From: Glaciimonas sp. PAMC28666 | GTDB lineage: Bacteria > Pseudomonadota > Gammaproteobacteria > Burkholderiales > Burkholderiaceae_D | DNA: 64,000 nucleotides | Direction of reading: 5' to 3' | Assembly: GCF_016917355.1 (NCBI RefSeq) | Contig: NZ_CP070304.1 | Span: forward strand, 496,001 to 560,000 | Part shown: one piece after another, positions 1 to 10,136 of the stretch | How positions within the stretch are numbered: position 1 is the stretch's first letter | Layout: each line of letters begins with the position of its first letter | Made by a program: the position numbers and the translations under genes | The notes under the pieces: model-generated | Told to the model about the DNA's origin: nothing | Databases searched by the model: none | The model's input: only the letters and a program-made list of their open reading frames with translations

Positions 1-786
1 GGTGGTGCCTCTGCGCTAACAACCATCAATATGTCCGAATATCAGGAGGCACATACCGTCTCACAATTAAAAGGCTCACCACCAGGATATGTTGGCTATG
101 GTCGTGGTGGACTTCTCACCGAAGCCGTGCGACAGCGCCCGTATGGTGTGATCCTGTTAGATGAGGTGGAAAAAGCCCATCGCGATGTGCTAGAGATGTT
201 CTATCAGGTATTTGATCGGGGTACCATGCGCGACGCTGAGGGCCGCGAAATCAATTTCTGCAATTGCGTCATCTTGATGACCTCTAATCTGGGAAGCCAG
301 GAAATTATGGAAATGTGCGCCAACGATCCGGCGGTTTCACATAGCCAATTGATGGAGGTGGTGAACCCCATATTCTCGACCCATTTTCAGCCTGCTTTGT
401 TGGCGCGCTTCCAGACTATCTTGTATCGCCCATTGCAAGCGGATGCACTGGCAAATATTTTGCGCATCAAACTGGCTGCAGTCGCTACCCGCCTCGAGCG
501 CCAATACAGCATTACGCTAGGTTATAACGAAACGTTCTTAGCGTCTTTGGCGCAAGCATGCATATTGCGTGAAGCGGGTGCACGAAATATCGATAGCTTG
601 CTCAACCAACAAATTTTTCCGGTGGTCGCAGTTAAAATATTGGAGCGTATCGGCACCGGTAGCATGCCGAAGGAGGTATATCTGTCGCATTCAAACTCAG
701 GCAATGTAGTAGTGGATTTTTTTCCAAACGAAGAAGCCGCCAAGAGCATCCCTGTGTTTGCCACCTCATCCGCCAAAGTCAGCTAA
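1..786 (+). CDS. clpV: Type VI secretion ATPase ClpV/TssH, 3' part (5' end outside window)
   Basis: This is the C-terminal AAA+ half of ClpV, the hexameric unfoldase that recycles the contracted TssB/TssC sheath of the type VI secretion system in the cytoplasm. The frame is open from base 1, so the gene begins before the window. Visible are the pore-loop segment GSPPGYVGYGRGG, the D2 Walker B motif VILLDEVEKAH, a sensor-1 stretch VILMTSNLGSQE, the arginine-finger region ALLARF, and the small C-terminal lid. The wording INMSEYQEAHTVS just after the missing Walker A is typical of ClpV rather than housekeeping ClpB. It is followed 14 nt later by tssE, which supports the T6SS assignment. The native start cannot be seen. 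Confidence 0.93.
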   Translation, partial: GGASALTTINMSEYQEAHTVSQLKGSPPGYVGYGRGGLLTEAVRQRPYGVILLDEVEKAHRDVLEMFYQVFDRGTMRDAEGREINFCNCVILMTSNLGSQEIMEMCANDPAVSHSQLMEVVNPIFSTHFQPALLARFQTILYRPLQADALANILRIKLAAVATRLERQYSITLGYNETFLASLAQACILREAGARNIDSLLNQQIFPVVAVKILERIGTGSMPKEVYLSHSNSGNVVVDFFPNEEAAKSIPVFATSSAKVS

Positions 787-800
787 GGAAGGGACAAATT

Positions 801-1208
801 ATGGCTACCGGGCCGTCTTTATACGACATGCTGATGGGGCACGTGGGCGCAGTGCCTCTCGGTGATTACGATAACAAGACGCTGGAAATTCTCAGCGTAA
901 TGGAAAATCTGCGGCGCATCCTGAACACGCGGGCGGGTTCGCTTAAGCACTTGCCCGATTTTGGGCTTCCTGATTTGACCAATGTTTACCGCAACCTCCC
1001 TGCTTCCGCACATGCACTCAAAAACCAAATGGAGGCGACGTTATTAATCTACGAACCACGTATCAGTGGCATAGAAATTGAGGTACTGCCAGCCGATCCC
1101 GGCATGGTAATTAGTTACGAGATGACCTGTCATTTACGCAAGCAAGGATTGGTGCGCTTCGGGACACATTTTGAGCCCGAGGGCCGGACTTTATTACAGT
1201 TGCGTTGA
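801..1208 (+). CDS. tssE: Type VI secretion baseplate protein TssE (gp25-like)
   Basis: TssE is the gp25-like wedge component of the T6SS baseplate. The 135-residue protein carries the family signature: a helix ending in NLRRILNTRAGS, then LPDFGLPDL, then a beta-rich C-terminal half (ISYEMTCHLRKQGLVRFGTHFE). The ATG at 801 follows a GGAAGGGA ribosome site and sits 14 nt behind clpV, so the two are probably one transcript. At 135 residues it is somewhat shorter than many TssE proteins and lacks much of an N-terminal extension. It is the last T6SS gene here: the next gene, metE, is unrelated and convergent, so this is the right boundary of the cluster. Confidence 0.85.
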   Translation: MATGPSLYDMLMGHVGAVPLGDYDNKTLEILSVMENLRRILNTRAGSLKHLPDFGLPDLTNVYRNLPASAHALKNQMEATLLIYEPRISGIEIEVLPADPGMVISYEMTCHLRKQGLVRFGTHFEPEGRTLLQLR

Positions 1209-1459
1209 ATCAAGGCGGCAGGTCTGGAGAATAGCCAAACGCAACTATGCACGTTCCTTTTCAACCGGTTAAGGGGATTACATTGCGCTATAAGGGGCGT
1301 ATCGCATCAATCTCGATTTTGATACAGTCAACTTAGCTGACCGAACACTTTAGGCCGAAAGTTGATTGCCCAGACCGGATTGAAGTAAAAAAACGTAGTT
1401 TACCAAATACCCGCCAACGTATGGTCTTGTTCAATCTTCAATCCTCCCTAACATCCAGC

Positions 1460-3823
1460 TTACGCGGCCTTAAGCTCCGCTTCAACCTCGGCCCGCAAGC
1501 GCCGGGCTGCGGTAACCATATTTTCTAACGCCGCGTAGGTTTCGGGCCACCCGCGGGTTTTTAAGCCGCAATCCGGGTTTACCCATAGTCGGCGGTCTGG
1601 AATGACGCCACGGGCTTTCCTGAGTAAACGTTCCATTTCATCGACTTGCGCTACCCGCGGAGAATGAATATCGTAGACACCGGGACCAATATCGTTCGGA
1701 TAAGAAAATGCACCGAATCCATTAAGTAACTTCATATCCGAGCGAGAAGTTTCGATGGTGATAACGTCGGCATCCATGGCGGCGATCCAAGGCAAGATAT
1801 CGTTAAATTCCGAATAACACATATGCGTGTGAATTTGGGTTTCGTCGGCCACACCGGCGGCGCTAATCCTGAACGCCCGCACCGCCCAATCGAGATAGTG
1901 TTTCCATTCGCTCGCTTTAAGCGGTAAACCTTCACGGAATGCCGGTTCGTCGATCTGAATCATGCCGATGCCTGCTCTTTCCAGATCGCGTACTTCGTCA
2001 CGCAGTGCCAAGGCAATTTGTAGCGCCGTGGTTTCGCGTGGTTGATCATCCCGGACAAACGACCATTGCAGCATCGTCACCGGACCGGTTAACATCCCCT
2101 TCATCGGTTTGTCGGTGAGGGTCTGCGCAAACTGGCTCCAACCCACCGTCATTGCCTCCGGTCGATACACATCGCCATAAATAATGGGCGGTTTGACGCA
2201 ACGTGAACCATAACTCTGGACCCAGCCGTTGGCGGTGAATGCGTATCCCCACAGCTGCTCACCGAAATATTCGACCATGTCATTACGTTCCGGTTCACCG
2301 TGCACAAGAACATCCAGGCCCAGTTCTTCCTGTTTTTGCACCACCAGACGAATTTCGTTGCGCATTTTATCGAGGTAATCCAGATGCCCAATGTCACCGC
2401 GTTTATAAGCGGCGCGTGAGATGCGGATCTCCTGCGTTTGTGGGAAGGAACCGATCGTCGTCGTAGGAAATAACGGCAAATTCCACTTAGCTTGCTGCTT
2501 GTCGATACGCGTATTAAATTGGCTGACGCGTTGGGCGTCAGCTTCTGTTATCGAGTCCAGTCTTTTCTGCACGAGTCTGTTATGAATCCGGCTCGAGATT
2601 TTTCGGCTAGCTAAAGCCGCCCTTGAAGCGATAAATTCTGCATCCGCTACCTTCGAACAATTCGAGAGACCATTCGTATTCAAGGCCAGTTTTAACGCAA
2701 CGATTTCTGATAGCTTTTGGGTCGCAAATGATAGCCAGCTTTTTAATTCAGTGTCGAGTTTATCTTCGCATTTGAGATCAACGGGAACGTGCAGCAAGGA
2801 GCAACTGGAACCCACCCACAAGCGGTCGCCCAATTGCGCCTGCAATGGCTTAAGTCGGGCCAGTACACTATCAAGATCGCATCGCCAGAGATTGCGCCCG
2901 TCAATCACGCCCAGCGACAGCACTTTGTCCTGTGGCCATTCACCGACAATTGTATCGAGTTGATCTGCGCCACGGACCAAATCCACGTGCACGCCCATCA
3001 CTGGAAGGCCGCGCAGTAATGCAGCATGCGCTTTGACTTCGCCAAAATACGTTGTCAGCAACAGCGGCGGTGCAGCCGGTTTCAGCGCCGCATAGGTCGG
3101 AGGAAAAGCCTGGACCCAGTCGTTTTCCAGTTCCAGCGCAAGTATCGGCTCATCAATCTGGACGACTTCAACCCCAGATACCTGCAACTGGGCCAGCAAT
3201 TTTTTGTAGCCAGCGATAATATTCGGCAGTAACGCTAACTTGGGATCAACCTTAGTTTCAACCTTAGTTTCAACCTTAGTTTCAACCTTGTTATCAAGCT
3301 CACCCCTATCGTTCGCTTTCATTTTCCCCAGATAAAGCAGCGTCAACGGTCCAATCAGCGCTACTTTGACGCGATAACCGAGCGCCTGCGCTTCCGCAAT
3401 TTCCTCAAATAACCAATCAACACCACCATTAAACTCGGTATCAGCCTTCCATTCCGGCACCAGATAGTGATAGTTGGTATCAAACCATTTGGTCATCTCC
3501 ATCGCAAAGTGCTGCTTACCGCCCCGCGCCAGCGTAAAATATTCGACCAGAGTCAATCGCTGCGGAACAAATCCAAAGCGAGCCGGAATTGCACCCAGCA
3601 ACGCCAACGTCCCCAAGACTTGGTCGTACCACGCAAAATCGCCAACGGTGACAAAATCGAGACCCGCATCGGCCTGTGCTTTCCAATGGCGGGCGCGTAA
3701 CAATGCACCGGTTTCACGTAATGCTGCTTCGTTAGTTACGCCTTGCCAGAAAGACTCCTGTGCAAATTTCAACTCTCTTTGGGCACCAATGCGAGGAAAT
3801 CCTAATACGTGTGCTAATGCCAT
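1460..3823 (-). CDS. metE: Cobalamin-independent methionine synthase MetE
   Basis: MetE transfers the methyl group of 5-methyltetrahydropteroyltriglutamate to homocysteine, the last step of methionine synthesis, in the cytoplasm. The 787-residue product has the two-barrel layout: an N-terminal half beginning [20 protein letters not shown] and a catalytic half beginning [15 protein letters not shown]. The zinc ligands are readable as HTHMCYSEF (His and Cys) and NPDCGLKTR (Cys). It is a little longer than the E. coli enzyme (753). Part of the excess is a low-complexity segment [17 protein letters not shown] in the N-terminal half, encoded by a 12-bp tandem repeat. The ATG at 3823 has an AAGGAAAA ribosome site. 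It is divergent from metR with a MetR-like box between, so MetR activation with homocysteine is expected. Confidence 0.97.
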   Translation of the reverse strand: MALAHVLGFPRIGAQRELKFAQESFWQGVTNEAALRETGALLRARHWKAQADAGLDFVTVGDFAWYDQVLGTLALLGAIPARFGFVPQRLTLVEYFTLARGGKQHFAMEMTKWFDTNYHYLVPEWKADTEFNGGVDWLFEEIAEAQALGYRVKVALIGPLTLLYLGKMKANDRGELDNKVETKVETKVETKVDPKLALLPNIIAGYKKLLAQLQVSGVEVVQIDEPILALELENDWVQAFPPTYAALKPAAPPLLLTTYFGEVKAHAALLRGLPVMGVHVDLVRGADQLDTIVGEWPQDKVLSLGVIDGRNLWRCDLDSVLARLKPLQAQLGDRLWVGSSCSLLHVPVDLKCEDKLDTELKSWLSFATQKLSEIVALKLALNTNGLSNCSKVADAEFIASRAALASRKISSRIHNRLVQKRLDSITEADAQRVSQFNTRIDKQQAKWNLPLFPTTTIGSFPQTQEIRISRAAYKRGDIGHLDYLDKMRNEIRLVVQKQEELGLDVLVHGEPERNDMVEYFGEQLWGYAFTANGWVQSYGSRCVKPPIIYGDVYRPEAMTVGWSQFAQTLTDKPMKGMLTGPVTMLQWSFVRDDQPRETTALQIALALRDEVRDLERAGIGMIQIDEPAFREGLPLKASEWKHYLDWAVRAFRISAAGVADETQIHTHMCYSEFNDILPWIAAMDADVITIETSRSDMKLLNGFGAFSYPNDIGPGVYDIHSPRVAQVDEMERLLRKARGVIPDRRLWVNPDCGLKTRGWPETYAALENMVTAARRLRAEVEAELKAA
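3248..3295. repeat. 12-bp tandem repeat inside metE
   Basis: Three perfect copies of AACCTTAGTTTC (3248-3259, 3260-3271, 3272-3283) and a fourth diverged copy (3284-3295). On the minus strand they encode three Val-Glu-Thr-Lys units and a diverged VDPK unit. The 12-bp unit keeps the frame, so copy-number change would only lengthen or shorten a charged loop in the N-terminal half of MetE. Confidence 0.95.
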
Positions 3824-3931
3824 GACTTTTCCTTAAGACGGTTTGGTGGTGCGTTGTAGCGCATTGATTGATGACTAGGAGTTTGGCGCAACTTGGACTA
3901 TGATTCAAACGACAAATATTAAGAATCAACT

Positions 3932-3944
3932 TGAATTTTATTCA
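3932..3944. promoter_or_regulatory. MetR-type binding box between metE and metR
   Basis: The sequence TGAATTTTATTCA is an exact match to the dyad TGAA-N5-TTCA known for MetR. It lies 109 nt upstream of the metE start and 50 nt before metR. A wider imperfect inverted repeat is also visible: GACTATGATTCAA begins at 3896 and the related complement lies at 3932-3950. The position suits activation of metE and control of metR itself. Inferred from the consensus and context. Confidence 0.7.
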
Positions 3945-3993
3945 TAGTCGATAACACCATGAATAGTACTAAGTCAGCGAAGGCGGTCCTCTA

Positions 3994-4914
3994 ATGCAAT
4001 CCATTCTGGAAATACGCCACCTGAAAACGTTGCACGCGTTGCGCGAGGCGGGCAATCTGCTGCGCGCTGCCACGCTGCTGAATGTGACCCAGTCGGCGTT
4101 ATCCCATCAAATCAAGCAGCTGGAGGATCATCACGGTACGCGTTTGTTCGAGCGTAAATCCATTCCGGTACGGTTCACGCCAGCCGGCGAACGCCTGTTG
4201 AAACTAGCGGACGCGGTACTGCCGCAGGTCGCAGAAAGTGAACGCGATCTGGTAAGAATGGCGCAGGGTGTGGCGGGGCAACTACGGATTGCGGTTGAAT
4301 GTCACACCTGTTTTGACTGGTTAATGCCAGCGATGGATATCTTCCGTAAACGCTGGCCTGAGGTGGAATTGGATATCGTGTCGGGCTTTCAGGCCGATCC
4401 GGTCGGCTTGTTATATGAGCATAAAGCCGACGTTGCTATTGTCGCGGAGATCGATCTGGACGAGAAGGTTGATTACCATCCGCTATTCAGTTTTGAAATC
4501 GTGGCACTGCTGGCGCACGACCATCCATTGGCGGCACACGACTTTCTGGTGGCAGAGGACTTTGCCAGTGACACCTTAATTACTTATCCCGTCCCGGACG
4601 ACATGCTCGACGTTGTGCGCCAGGTTCTAAAGCCAGCCGGCGTCAAGGCGGCGCGCCGCACGACTGAACTAACAGTTGCCATGCTTCAGTTGGTAGCGAG
4701 TCGGCGTGGGATAGCGACCTTGCCGATTTGGGCGGCGCAAAATTATTTGAATCGCGACTATGTCCTGTCAAAACGCATTACCCCAGCGGGATTGATCGGC
4801 AAACTGTATGCTGCGTGTCTGCCAGAGGCATCGCACAAACCCTACCTTGCGGACTTTGTGAACACTACGCGGGAAAGTTGTTATCTCAACTTGCTGAACG
4901 TCGAGCTACTTTAA
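3994..4914 (+). CDS. metR: LysR-family activator of methionine biosynthesis, MetR
   Basis: A 306-residue LysR-type transcriptional regulator. Residues 6-65 form the winged helix-turn-helix (LKTLHALREAGNLLRAATLL, then TQSALSHQIKQLE). The rest is the periplasmic-binding-protein-like effector domain, which in MetR senses homocysteine. The start of that domain, GQLRIAVECHTCFDWLMPAM, is characteristic of MetR. The divergent position next to metE, with a TGAA-N5-TTCA box between, is the classic metE-metR arrangement and is the main argument for MetR over another LysR protein. Confidence 0.92.
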   Translation: MQSILEIRHLKTLHALREAGNLLRAATLLNVTQSALSHQIKQLEDHHGTRLFERKSIPVRFTPAGERLLKLADAVLPQVAESERDLVRMAQGVAGQLRIAVECHTCFDWLMPAMDIFRKRWPEVELDIVSGFQADPVGLLYEHKADVAIVAEIDLDEKVDYHPLFSFEIVALLAHDHPLAAHDFLVAEDFASDTLITYPVPDDMLDVVRQVLKPAGVKAARRTTELTVAMLQLVASRRGIATLPIWAAQNYLNRDYVLSKRITPAGLIGKLYAACLPEASHKPYLADFVNTTRESCYLNLLNVELL

Positions 4915-5016
4915 ATAAAATCTTAACGCTTTGAAGAACTGCGGATAAATTGGTCCCATCGCTCGCCTTGGTCGCATTGACGGTAAGTGCTTCCCCTGAA
5001 ACGTAAAGCGTCAATT

Positions 5017-5040
5017 AATCAGGCTTTTAATCAGGCTTTT
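5017..5040. repeat. 12-bp direct repeat (two copies) upstream of earP
   Basis: Two perfect tandem copies of AATCAGGCTTTT end 11 nt before the earP ATG, which places them where a ribosome site or leader would be. No strong Shine-Dalgarno is visible between the repeat and the ATG. Confidence 0.85.
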
Positions 5041-5051
5041 AAATAATCAAA

Positions 5052-6221
5052 ATGCATTCCGAAAAAATTCCGTTAACCTCGCTGGCGCTGTTTTGCAAAG
5101 TCGTCGATAACTTTGGCGACATAGGAATCTGCTGGCGTTTGGCAAGGCAACTCGAACAGGAGCACGGGATTGCCGTTACCTTATGGGTAGATGATCTGCG
5201 GAGCTTTCAACGAATCTGCCCTGAAGTTGCACTTGACCGGGATACCCAGCGGATTGGTTCCATAACGGTCTATCATTGGTGCGATCAAAACGCCATCTTT
5301 TCGCCGGAAGATGTGGCCGATATAGTGATCGAATTTTTCGCTTGCGACATTCCTCCTGCTTATATTGCGGCGATGGCAAGGCGCACTCCTCTTCCGGTCT
5401 GGCTCAATCTGGAGGGTCTGAGTGCCGAAAGCTGGGTAGAAGGTTGTCACACTTTGTCTTCACCGCCTTCGCAATCCTTGATCAAATATTTTTTCTTCCC
5501 CGGCTTTAATAACCAAACTGGTGGGCTATTACGTGAAACGGGGATGCAACAACAGCGCCAGGCATTTCAACTTGATCAAGCCGAGATGCAAAGTTTTCTT
5601 GCCCAATTCGGGGTAACAGCGGCTGAGAAATCTTCATTCAAAGTGTCTCTGTTCTGCTATCCGCATGCGCCGGTGGCAGCGTTATTCCGGGCTTGGCAAA
5701 GCGCTGACACGGCGATAACCTGCCTGGTACCAGAAAGCGTGGCCGTCGCGGCAGTGCAAGCCTTCCTTGGGCAACCGGCGACTCCGGGCGCAATGGCAAC
5801 CCAAGGCGCATTGACAGTGCGCGTATTGCCTTTCCTGCCCCAGCCGGATTACGATAAATTGTTATGGGCGTGTGATTTAAATTTTGTACGCGGCGAGGAC
5901 TCCTTCGTCCGTGCGCAATGGGCAGCGAGACCTTTCATCTGGCATATCTATCCGCAGGATGAAGACTTGCATCACACCAAACTGAAGGCATTTCTAGCGT
6001 GCCATACCGCCAAAACTGAGCGCTCTGTGGCTTTTACCTTGGGCTGGAACGCTGCCGTCAGCGACAACCGTCATTGGGAATCAGATCTGGCAGAGAACTG
6101 GCCTCTATTTGCCGCGGACTTGCCAAAAATTGCCAAGATGTCTACGAGCTGGGAGCTCCAAATGATGGAAAATGGCGACTTCACCTCTAATTTACTGAAG
6201 TTTGCGGAAACAGTTCGCTAA
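5052..6221 (+). CDS. earP: EF-P arginine rhamnosyltransferase EarP
   Basis: EarP moves rhamnose from dTDP-beta-L-rhamnose to an arginine of elongation factor P, which activates EF-P for rescue of ribosomes stalled on polyproline. The 389-residue protein shows the family hallmark VVDNFGDIGICWRLARQL (residues 17-34), where the two Asp of DNFGD (19 and 23) correspond to the conserved pair near the active site. It also has the nucleotide-sugar pocket segment NFVRGEDSFVRAQWAARPFIW near the C-terminus. Its partner efp lies 136 nt downstream on the same strand, and EF-P has Arg at the modified position, so enzyme and substrate match. Neighbours outside this pair (metR, motB) are unrelated. Confidence 0.96.
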   Translation: MHSEKIPLTSLALFCKVVDNFGDIGICWRLARQLEQEHGIAVTLWVDDLRSFQRICPEVALDRDTQRIGSITVYHWCDQNAIFSPEDVADIVIEFFACDIPPAYIAAMARRTPLPVWLNLEGLSAESWVEGCHTLSSPPSQSLIKYFFFPGFNNQTGGLLRETGMQQQRQAFQLDQAEMQSFLAQFGVTAAEKSSFKVSLFCYPHAPVAALFRAWQSADTAITCLVPESVAVAAVQAFLGQPATPGAMATQGALTVRVLPFLPQPDYDKLLWACDLNFVRGEDSFVRAQWAARPFIWHIYPQDEDLHHTKLKAFLACHTAKTERSVAFTLGWNAAVSDNRHWESDLAENWPLFAADLPKIAKMSTSWELQMMENGDFTSNLLKFAETVR

Positions 6222-6357
6222 TTGGCCTCAAAAACTAGGTTAAAATGTAGGGCTAATTTTCACCGCATTACAAAATTCAATCAAACGTCGGCTCGCGGCT
6301 ATTTGCCAGTGACCGGCCTATGATTCTTAAGTAACCTCTTTTTTACGACTATTCGCT

Positions 6358-6933
6358 ATGAAACCTGCAAAAGAAATCCGCGTTGGCAACATTATTATGG
6401 TTGACAGCAAGCCAATGATCATTTTGCGCTCTGATGTTAACGGTTCGAGCCGTACGGGCTTTACCTATAAGTGGAAGATGAAGAATCTTTTGACTAATAG
6501 CCCACAGGAAAATGTCATGCGTGGCGACGACAAGTTTGATGTCGTTGTGCTGGATAAAAAATCAGTCACCTATTCTTATTTCGCCGATCCATTGTATGTA
6601 TTCATGGACGCTGACTATGAGCAGTATGAAATTGAAGGCGAAAACCTCGGCGATGCTTTGCATTACCTCAAAGACGGCATGGAATGCGAAGCTGTTTTTT
6701 ACGATGGCAAAGCCATTTCAGTCGAGCTGCCAACGACCATCGTTCGTCAGGTCGTCTACTCGGAGCCAGCAATTAAAGGCAACACTTCGGGCAACGTTCT
6801 GAAAGAAGCCAAGATTGAAAATGCAGTTGAAGCGCATCGTCACACTGTTCAAGTGCCACTGTTTGTGAGCCAGGACGACATGATCGAAATCGACACGCGT
6901 ACTAACGAATACAAAAAAGTTGTTCGTAATTAA
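6358..6933 (+). CDS. efp: Translation elongation factor P (arginine type)
   Basis: EF-P binds between the P and E sites of the ribosome and promotes peptide bonds in proline runs. The 191-residue protein has the three beta-barrel domains: the KOW-like N domain ([20 protein letters not shown]), the OB-like middle, and the C domain ending [16 protein letters not shown]. The tip of domain I reads NGSSRTGF, placing Arg at residue 32, the site rhamnosylated by EarP in bacteria that use this branch; lysine-type EF-Ps carry Lys near here. It is preceded by earP and followed by a strong intrinsic terminator, so it ends its transcription unit. Confidence 0.98.
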   Translation: MKPAKEIRVGNIIMVDSKPMIILRSDVNGSSRTGFTYKWKMKNLLTNSPQENVMRGDDKFDVVVLDKKSVTYSYFADPLYVFMDADYEQYEIEGENLGDALHYLKDGMECEAVFYDGKAISVELPTTIVRQVVYSEPAIKGNTSGNVLKEAKIENAVEAHRHTVQVPLFVSQDDMIEIDTRTNEYKKVVRN

Positions 6934-7010
6934 TATCTTGTATTGTTGATGCTGCTACGCCATCCAAAGCTCCACCCTGGTTGCCATAGCGGTATTACTT
7001 ACGTAGAAAG

Positions 7011-7047
7011 AATGCCCCGAAGTCTCACTAACTGTCGGGGCATTTTT
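7011..7047 (+). terminator. Rho-independent terminator after efp
   Basis: A 10-bp perfect stem, AATGCCCCGA (7011-7020) against TCGGGGCATT (7035-7044), with a 14-nt loop and a run of T on the plus-strand side. It lies about 80 nt after the efp stop and also separates efp from the convergent motB. Confidence 0.9.
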
Positions 7048-7136
7048 ACATCAATAGTTTTATGATGTGGATGATCGAGCATTTCGATAAATCACCCATC
7101 GGCCAGCGTTTCATGTGACCTTGCGTAAACGCCGGG

Positions 7137-8066
7137 TCATTTGGGGAGCGGCGCTTTCTTCGCTACCAATACATCTGGCTTGACGTCGCGCAGTTCTTCG
7201 GCAGAACCTCGTCCATTATCGATCGTGAGACCGGGCTTGCTACCGGTACCCGTATTTTCCTGTTCAATCCGCGTCTGTGCGCGACGGTTGAGCACGATAA
7301 TGCTGATGCGTCGATTAATCGGATCCAGCGGATCGGCTTTATTGAGAGGCATAGTCGATGCAACTCCGATGACCCGCAGCACTTTTTGTTCGTCCATGCC
7401 TCCGGTGACCAGCTCGCGCCGGGATGCATTGGCGCGATCAGCCGAGAGCTCCCAGTTGCTAAAGGACTTTTCTCCTTGCGCGTAAGGTGTCGCATCAGTG
7501 TGTCCGGATAAGGTAATTTTATTAGGCAATCCGTTTAGCTCTGGCCCAATCTCACGCAGAATAATGCCCATGTATGGTTCTACCTTCGCACTCGCAAGAT
7601 CGAACATCGGCCGCTTTTGGCTATCGACGATCTGAATCCGCAATCCTTCGCTGGTAATATCAATCAATAGTTGCGGCCGGAACTTTTTGAGGACAGGATT
7701 GGCGTCAATAACCGAATCCAGGTGACGCTTCAGTTCACGCAGCCGCTCGACGTCACGGGCGTCGGCATCGGAACGATGTACTTCGCCTTCCTTGTGCGTG
7801 GGGTCGGTGCCACCGCCGGGAATGACGCTGGTGCTGGTACTGCTGTTGACGCCGCCGCTTATTGCGACTTTGAGCGGCGTGTTGAAATACTGGGCAATGC
7901 CGACTAATTGTTTTGGCGATGAACTCGTCAACAACCACATCACCAGAAAGAATGCCATCATCGCCGTCATGAAGTCGGCGTAGGCAATTTTCCAGCTACC
8001 GCCATGCGACTGATGTTTTCTCGCGACGATGCGCTTTACGACAATGCGACTTTTTTCCTTGCTCAT
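7137..8066 (-). CDS. motB: Flagellar stator protein MotB
   Basis: MotB anchors the stator to peptidoglycan and carries the proton-accepting aspartate. The 309-residue protein has a short basic N-terminus, one membrane helix ([20 protein letters not shown]) with the critical Asp at residue 31, a plug and linker region, and a C-terminal OmpA-like peptidoglycan-binding domain ([13 protein letters not shown], then [17 protein letters not shown], then NRRISIIVL). The ATG at 8066 is 27 nt behind motA, so the pair is co-transcribed downstream of flhDC. Confidence 0.97.
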   Translation of the reverse strand: MSKEKSRIVVKRIVARKHQSHGGSWKIAYADFMTAMMAFFLVMWLLTSSSPKQLVGIAQYFNTPLKVAISGGVNSSTSTSVIPGGGTDPTHKEGEVHRSDADARDVERLRELKRHLDSVIDANPVLKKFRPQLLIDITSEGLRIQIVDSQKRPMFDLASAKVEPYMGIILREIGPELNGLPNKITLSGHTDATPYAQGEKSFSNWELSADRANASRRELVTGGMDEQKVLRVIGVASTMPLNKADPLDPINRRISIIVLNRRAQTRIEQENTGTGSKPGLTIDNGRGSAEELRDVKPDVLVAKKAPLPK

Positions 8067-8093
8067 ACCGTCTGCTTCCAGAGCACTATCACC

Positions 8094-8954
8094 TTAACGG
8101 CTCTTGACTTGACGTACATGATCATCCAGCTCGGTGAATGAGGGGCGTTCGGTCGAATACAATACCTTGCGGCCGAACTCGACCGCCAACTGCGGTGCAT
8201 AGCCATTGAGGTTCGCCAGCAACGTCACCTTGATACACTGATACGGTTTAGTCGACTCCGCTACATGATGTTCAATCAGCGATGCCAGCGGCGACACAAA
8301 CCCATAGGCCATTAAAATCCCGAGAAAAGTACCAACCATCGCATGCGCGATCAACTCACCCATTTGCGATGGCGGCAGGTCGGCCGAAGCAAGCGCATGC
8401 ACCACTCCCATCACCGCCGCCACAATCCCGAACGCAGGCAACGCATCGCCAACCTTGGACAAACTGTGCGCAGGGACTTCAGCCTCGTGTCTGTAGGTAT
8501 CGATTTCGTGATCCATCAGAGACTCGATTTCGAATGGATTCATGTTGCCGCTGACGATCAGGCGCAGATAATCGGTGAGAAATTCGACGATAGGGGCATC
8601 GCCGAGAATCATCGGATATTGCGCAAAAATCGGGCTGTTCAACGGATCATCGACATCCATTTCAAGCGCCATCATGCCGTCTTTACGTCCTTTCGATAGC
8701 AGGACATAAAGCAGCGCCATCAACTCCATGTAAAGCGCTTTATCGTGCTTTGAACCGTGCAACAATTTTGGCAATCCCTTAAGAGTGGCCTTGATTGCCT
8801 TGCTATCGTTTCCCACCACAAACGCACCGATACCGGCGCCGGCAATCATCAATAACTCTACTGGCTGGTACAAGGCGCCAAATTGGCCCCCCATCATTGC
8901 AAAACCGCCGAACACCGAAGCCAACACGACGACGTAGCCGAATAAAACTAGCAC
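8094..8954 (-). CDS. motA: Flagellar stator protein MotA
   Basis: MotA forms the pentameric ring of the proton-driven stator and pushes on FliG. The 286-residue protein has four membrane segments, two near the start (LVLFGYVVVLASVFGGFAMM, then PVELLMIAGAGIGAFVVG) and two in the second half. A large cytoplasmic loop between them carries the charged residues that contact FliG: Arg90 in LLSKGRKDGM and Glu98 in ALEMD, at the same positions as in E. coli. The start is GTG at 8954, supported by AGGGGAG seven bases upstream. It lies 66 nt after flhC, as in the enteric flhDC-motAB order, although no sigma-28 promoter is evident in that gap. Confidence 0.97.
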   Translation of the reverse strand: MLVLFGYVVVLASVFGGFAMMGGQFGALYQPVELLMIAGAGIGAFVVGNDSKAIKATLKGLPKLLHGSKHDKALYMELMALLYVLLSKGRKDGMMALEMDVDDPLNSPIFAQYPMILGDAPIVEFLTDYLRLIVSGNMNPFEIESLMDHEIDTYRHEAEVPAHSLSKVGDALPAFGIVAAVMGVVHALASADLPPSQMGELIAHAMVGTFLGILMAYGFVSPLASLIEHHVAESTKPYQCIKVTLLANLNGYAPQLAVEFGRKVLYSTERPSFTELDDHVRQVKSR

Positions 8955-9020
8955 TATCCACTCCCCTTGAGATGAGCCATATGCGAAAAACCGGCAGCTA
9001 AATGCAGGTACATTGTTGTA

Positions 9021-9626
9021 TCAGGCAACATTTGTAAGCGTTGCTGGCAATCGCATGTAACCTTTTTTACTCAAGCTTGAAGCTGATACAGCGGGAACCG
9101 CATCGAACGCAATTTTGCGCGTCTTTCCGGCGCGCGAAGGCGGTCGGCATAGTACGCAGACAAAACCGCTCTGCGGATCATGCGCATGGGCCACAAACTG
9201 ACCACTGCAACGGGTACAACTGCTTAACTGCAGCATGCCGCTTTCAAAGAATCGCGTCAGAGTCCAGGCCCGGGTGAAATCAAGAACGGGTTCGCATCCA
9301 TTCTGAGTCGTATGCTCGAGATAAAGCTGATAGCTTTTGATGACAGCGACGATCGGCTCGCATTCGCCCTGATTCACCATAAAACGATAGGTGCCGTAGA
9401 ACATCGACGAATGAATATTCGATAACCATGTCATGAACCAGTCAGTCGAAAAGGGCAGCAATCCCTTGGGCGGGGAGATGCCTTTGATTTCTTTGTACAA
9501 CTTGATCAGTCGATCCCGACTCAAACTGGTTTCCGCCTCCAGAAACTGCAAACGAGCGCCAATTTTTATCAGGTTAATTGCGAGCTGAATATCCTGGGCT
9601 TCCAAGACAACGCTTTTGCTAGCCAT
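9021..9626 (-). CDS. flhC: Flagellar master regulator subunit FlhC
   Basis: FlhC is the DNA-contacting, zinc-binding subunit of the FlhD4C2 complex that activates class II flagellar operons with sigma-70. The 201-residue protein keeps the four zinc cysteines at 137, 140, 157 and 160 (CTRC and CVLC), identical in numbering to E. coli, and the segments [18 protein letters not shown] and [20 protein letters not shown]. The C-terminus after the zinc site is basic. It is 45 nt downstream of flhD on the same strand. Confidence 0.97.
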   Translation of the reverse strand: MASKSVVLEAQDIQLAINLIKIGARLQFLEAETSLSRDRLIKLYKEIKGISPPKGLLPFSTDWFMTWLSNIHSSMFYGTYRFMVNQGECEPIVAVIKSYQLYLEHTTQNGCEPVLDFTRAWTLTRFFESGMLQLSSCTRCSGQFVAHAHDPQSGFVCVLCRPPSRAGKTRKIAFDAVPAVSASSLSKKGYMRLPATLTNVA

Positions 9627-9671
9627 GGTTGACTCTTTTATGAACTATCTGGACAAAATCGATGGCGTACA

Positions 9672-9989
9672 TTACCGAATCCCCTCGACCGGTTGACCCG
9701 CCAGCAAGATCGCAGCATGCGCCTGCTGCAATGCATGGTCTTTACCGCTATGCGTGAGCGACGAGAGAATAGTATGGTCGTCAAACCGGAAACGACACAA
9801 AAGAAGACTTGATGCCGCTAGCTTAACCACCTGCGAAAGCGTGAGACTTGCGATCACATCGGCAAGCTCGCGACTCAATCCCAGCCGGAACATTGCGGTT
9901 GCCCGGTCCTCACGCAACAGACGCTGCGCCAGCAAAAGATAGGACAGGTTAACCTCTTTTATCTCATTCACCACTTCACTACCGTCCAT
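9672..9989 (-). CDS. flhD: Flagellar master regulator subunit FlhD
   Basis: FlhD partners FlhC in the class I activator complex of the flagellar cascade. The 105-residue helical protein has the family core [24 protein letters not shown], and Cys65 ([11 protein letters not shown]), the residue that links FlhD dimers by a disulfide in E. coli. The ATG at 9989 follows a strong AGGGGGAAG ribosome site. It opens the operon flhD-flhC-motA-motB and is preceded by about 650 nt without a gene, the expected site of promoter input. Confidence 0.96.
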   Translation of the reverse strand: MDGSEVVNEIKEVNLSYLLLAQRLLREDRATAMFRLGLSRELADVIASLTLSQVVKLAASSLLLCRFRFDDHTILSSLTHSGKDHALQQAHAAILLAGQPVEGIR

Positions 9990-10136
9990 GCTTCCCCCTG
10001 GGGCTAGAGTATCTGAATTTGTTTTCCAGCAACATTTGGGCGCGTCACGGCTGTTACTTCACGTCAATAATAGGGGGTTTTAGATAAGGAATATATCGGT
10101 ACTATTCGGAAAATCGGAGAAATATTTGTCCGCTGG

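Noticed and set aside
6222-6357. Sigma-70 promoter directly before efp
   Set aside because: A TAAAAT hexamer is present but no -35 lies at a suitable distance, so it is not called.
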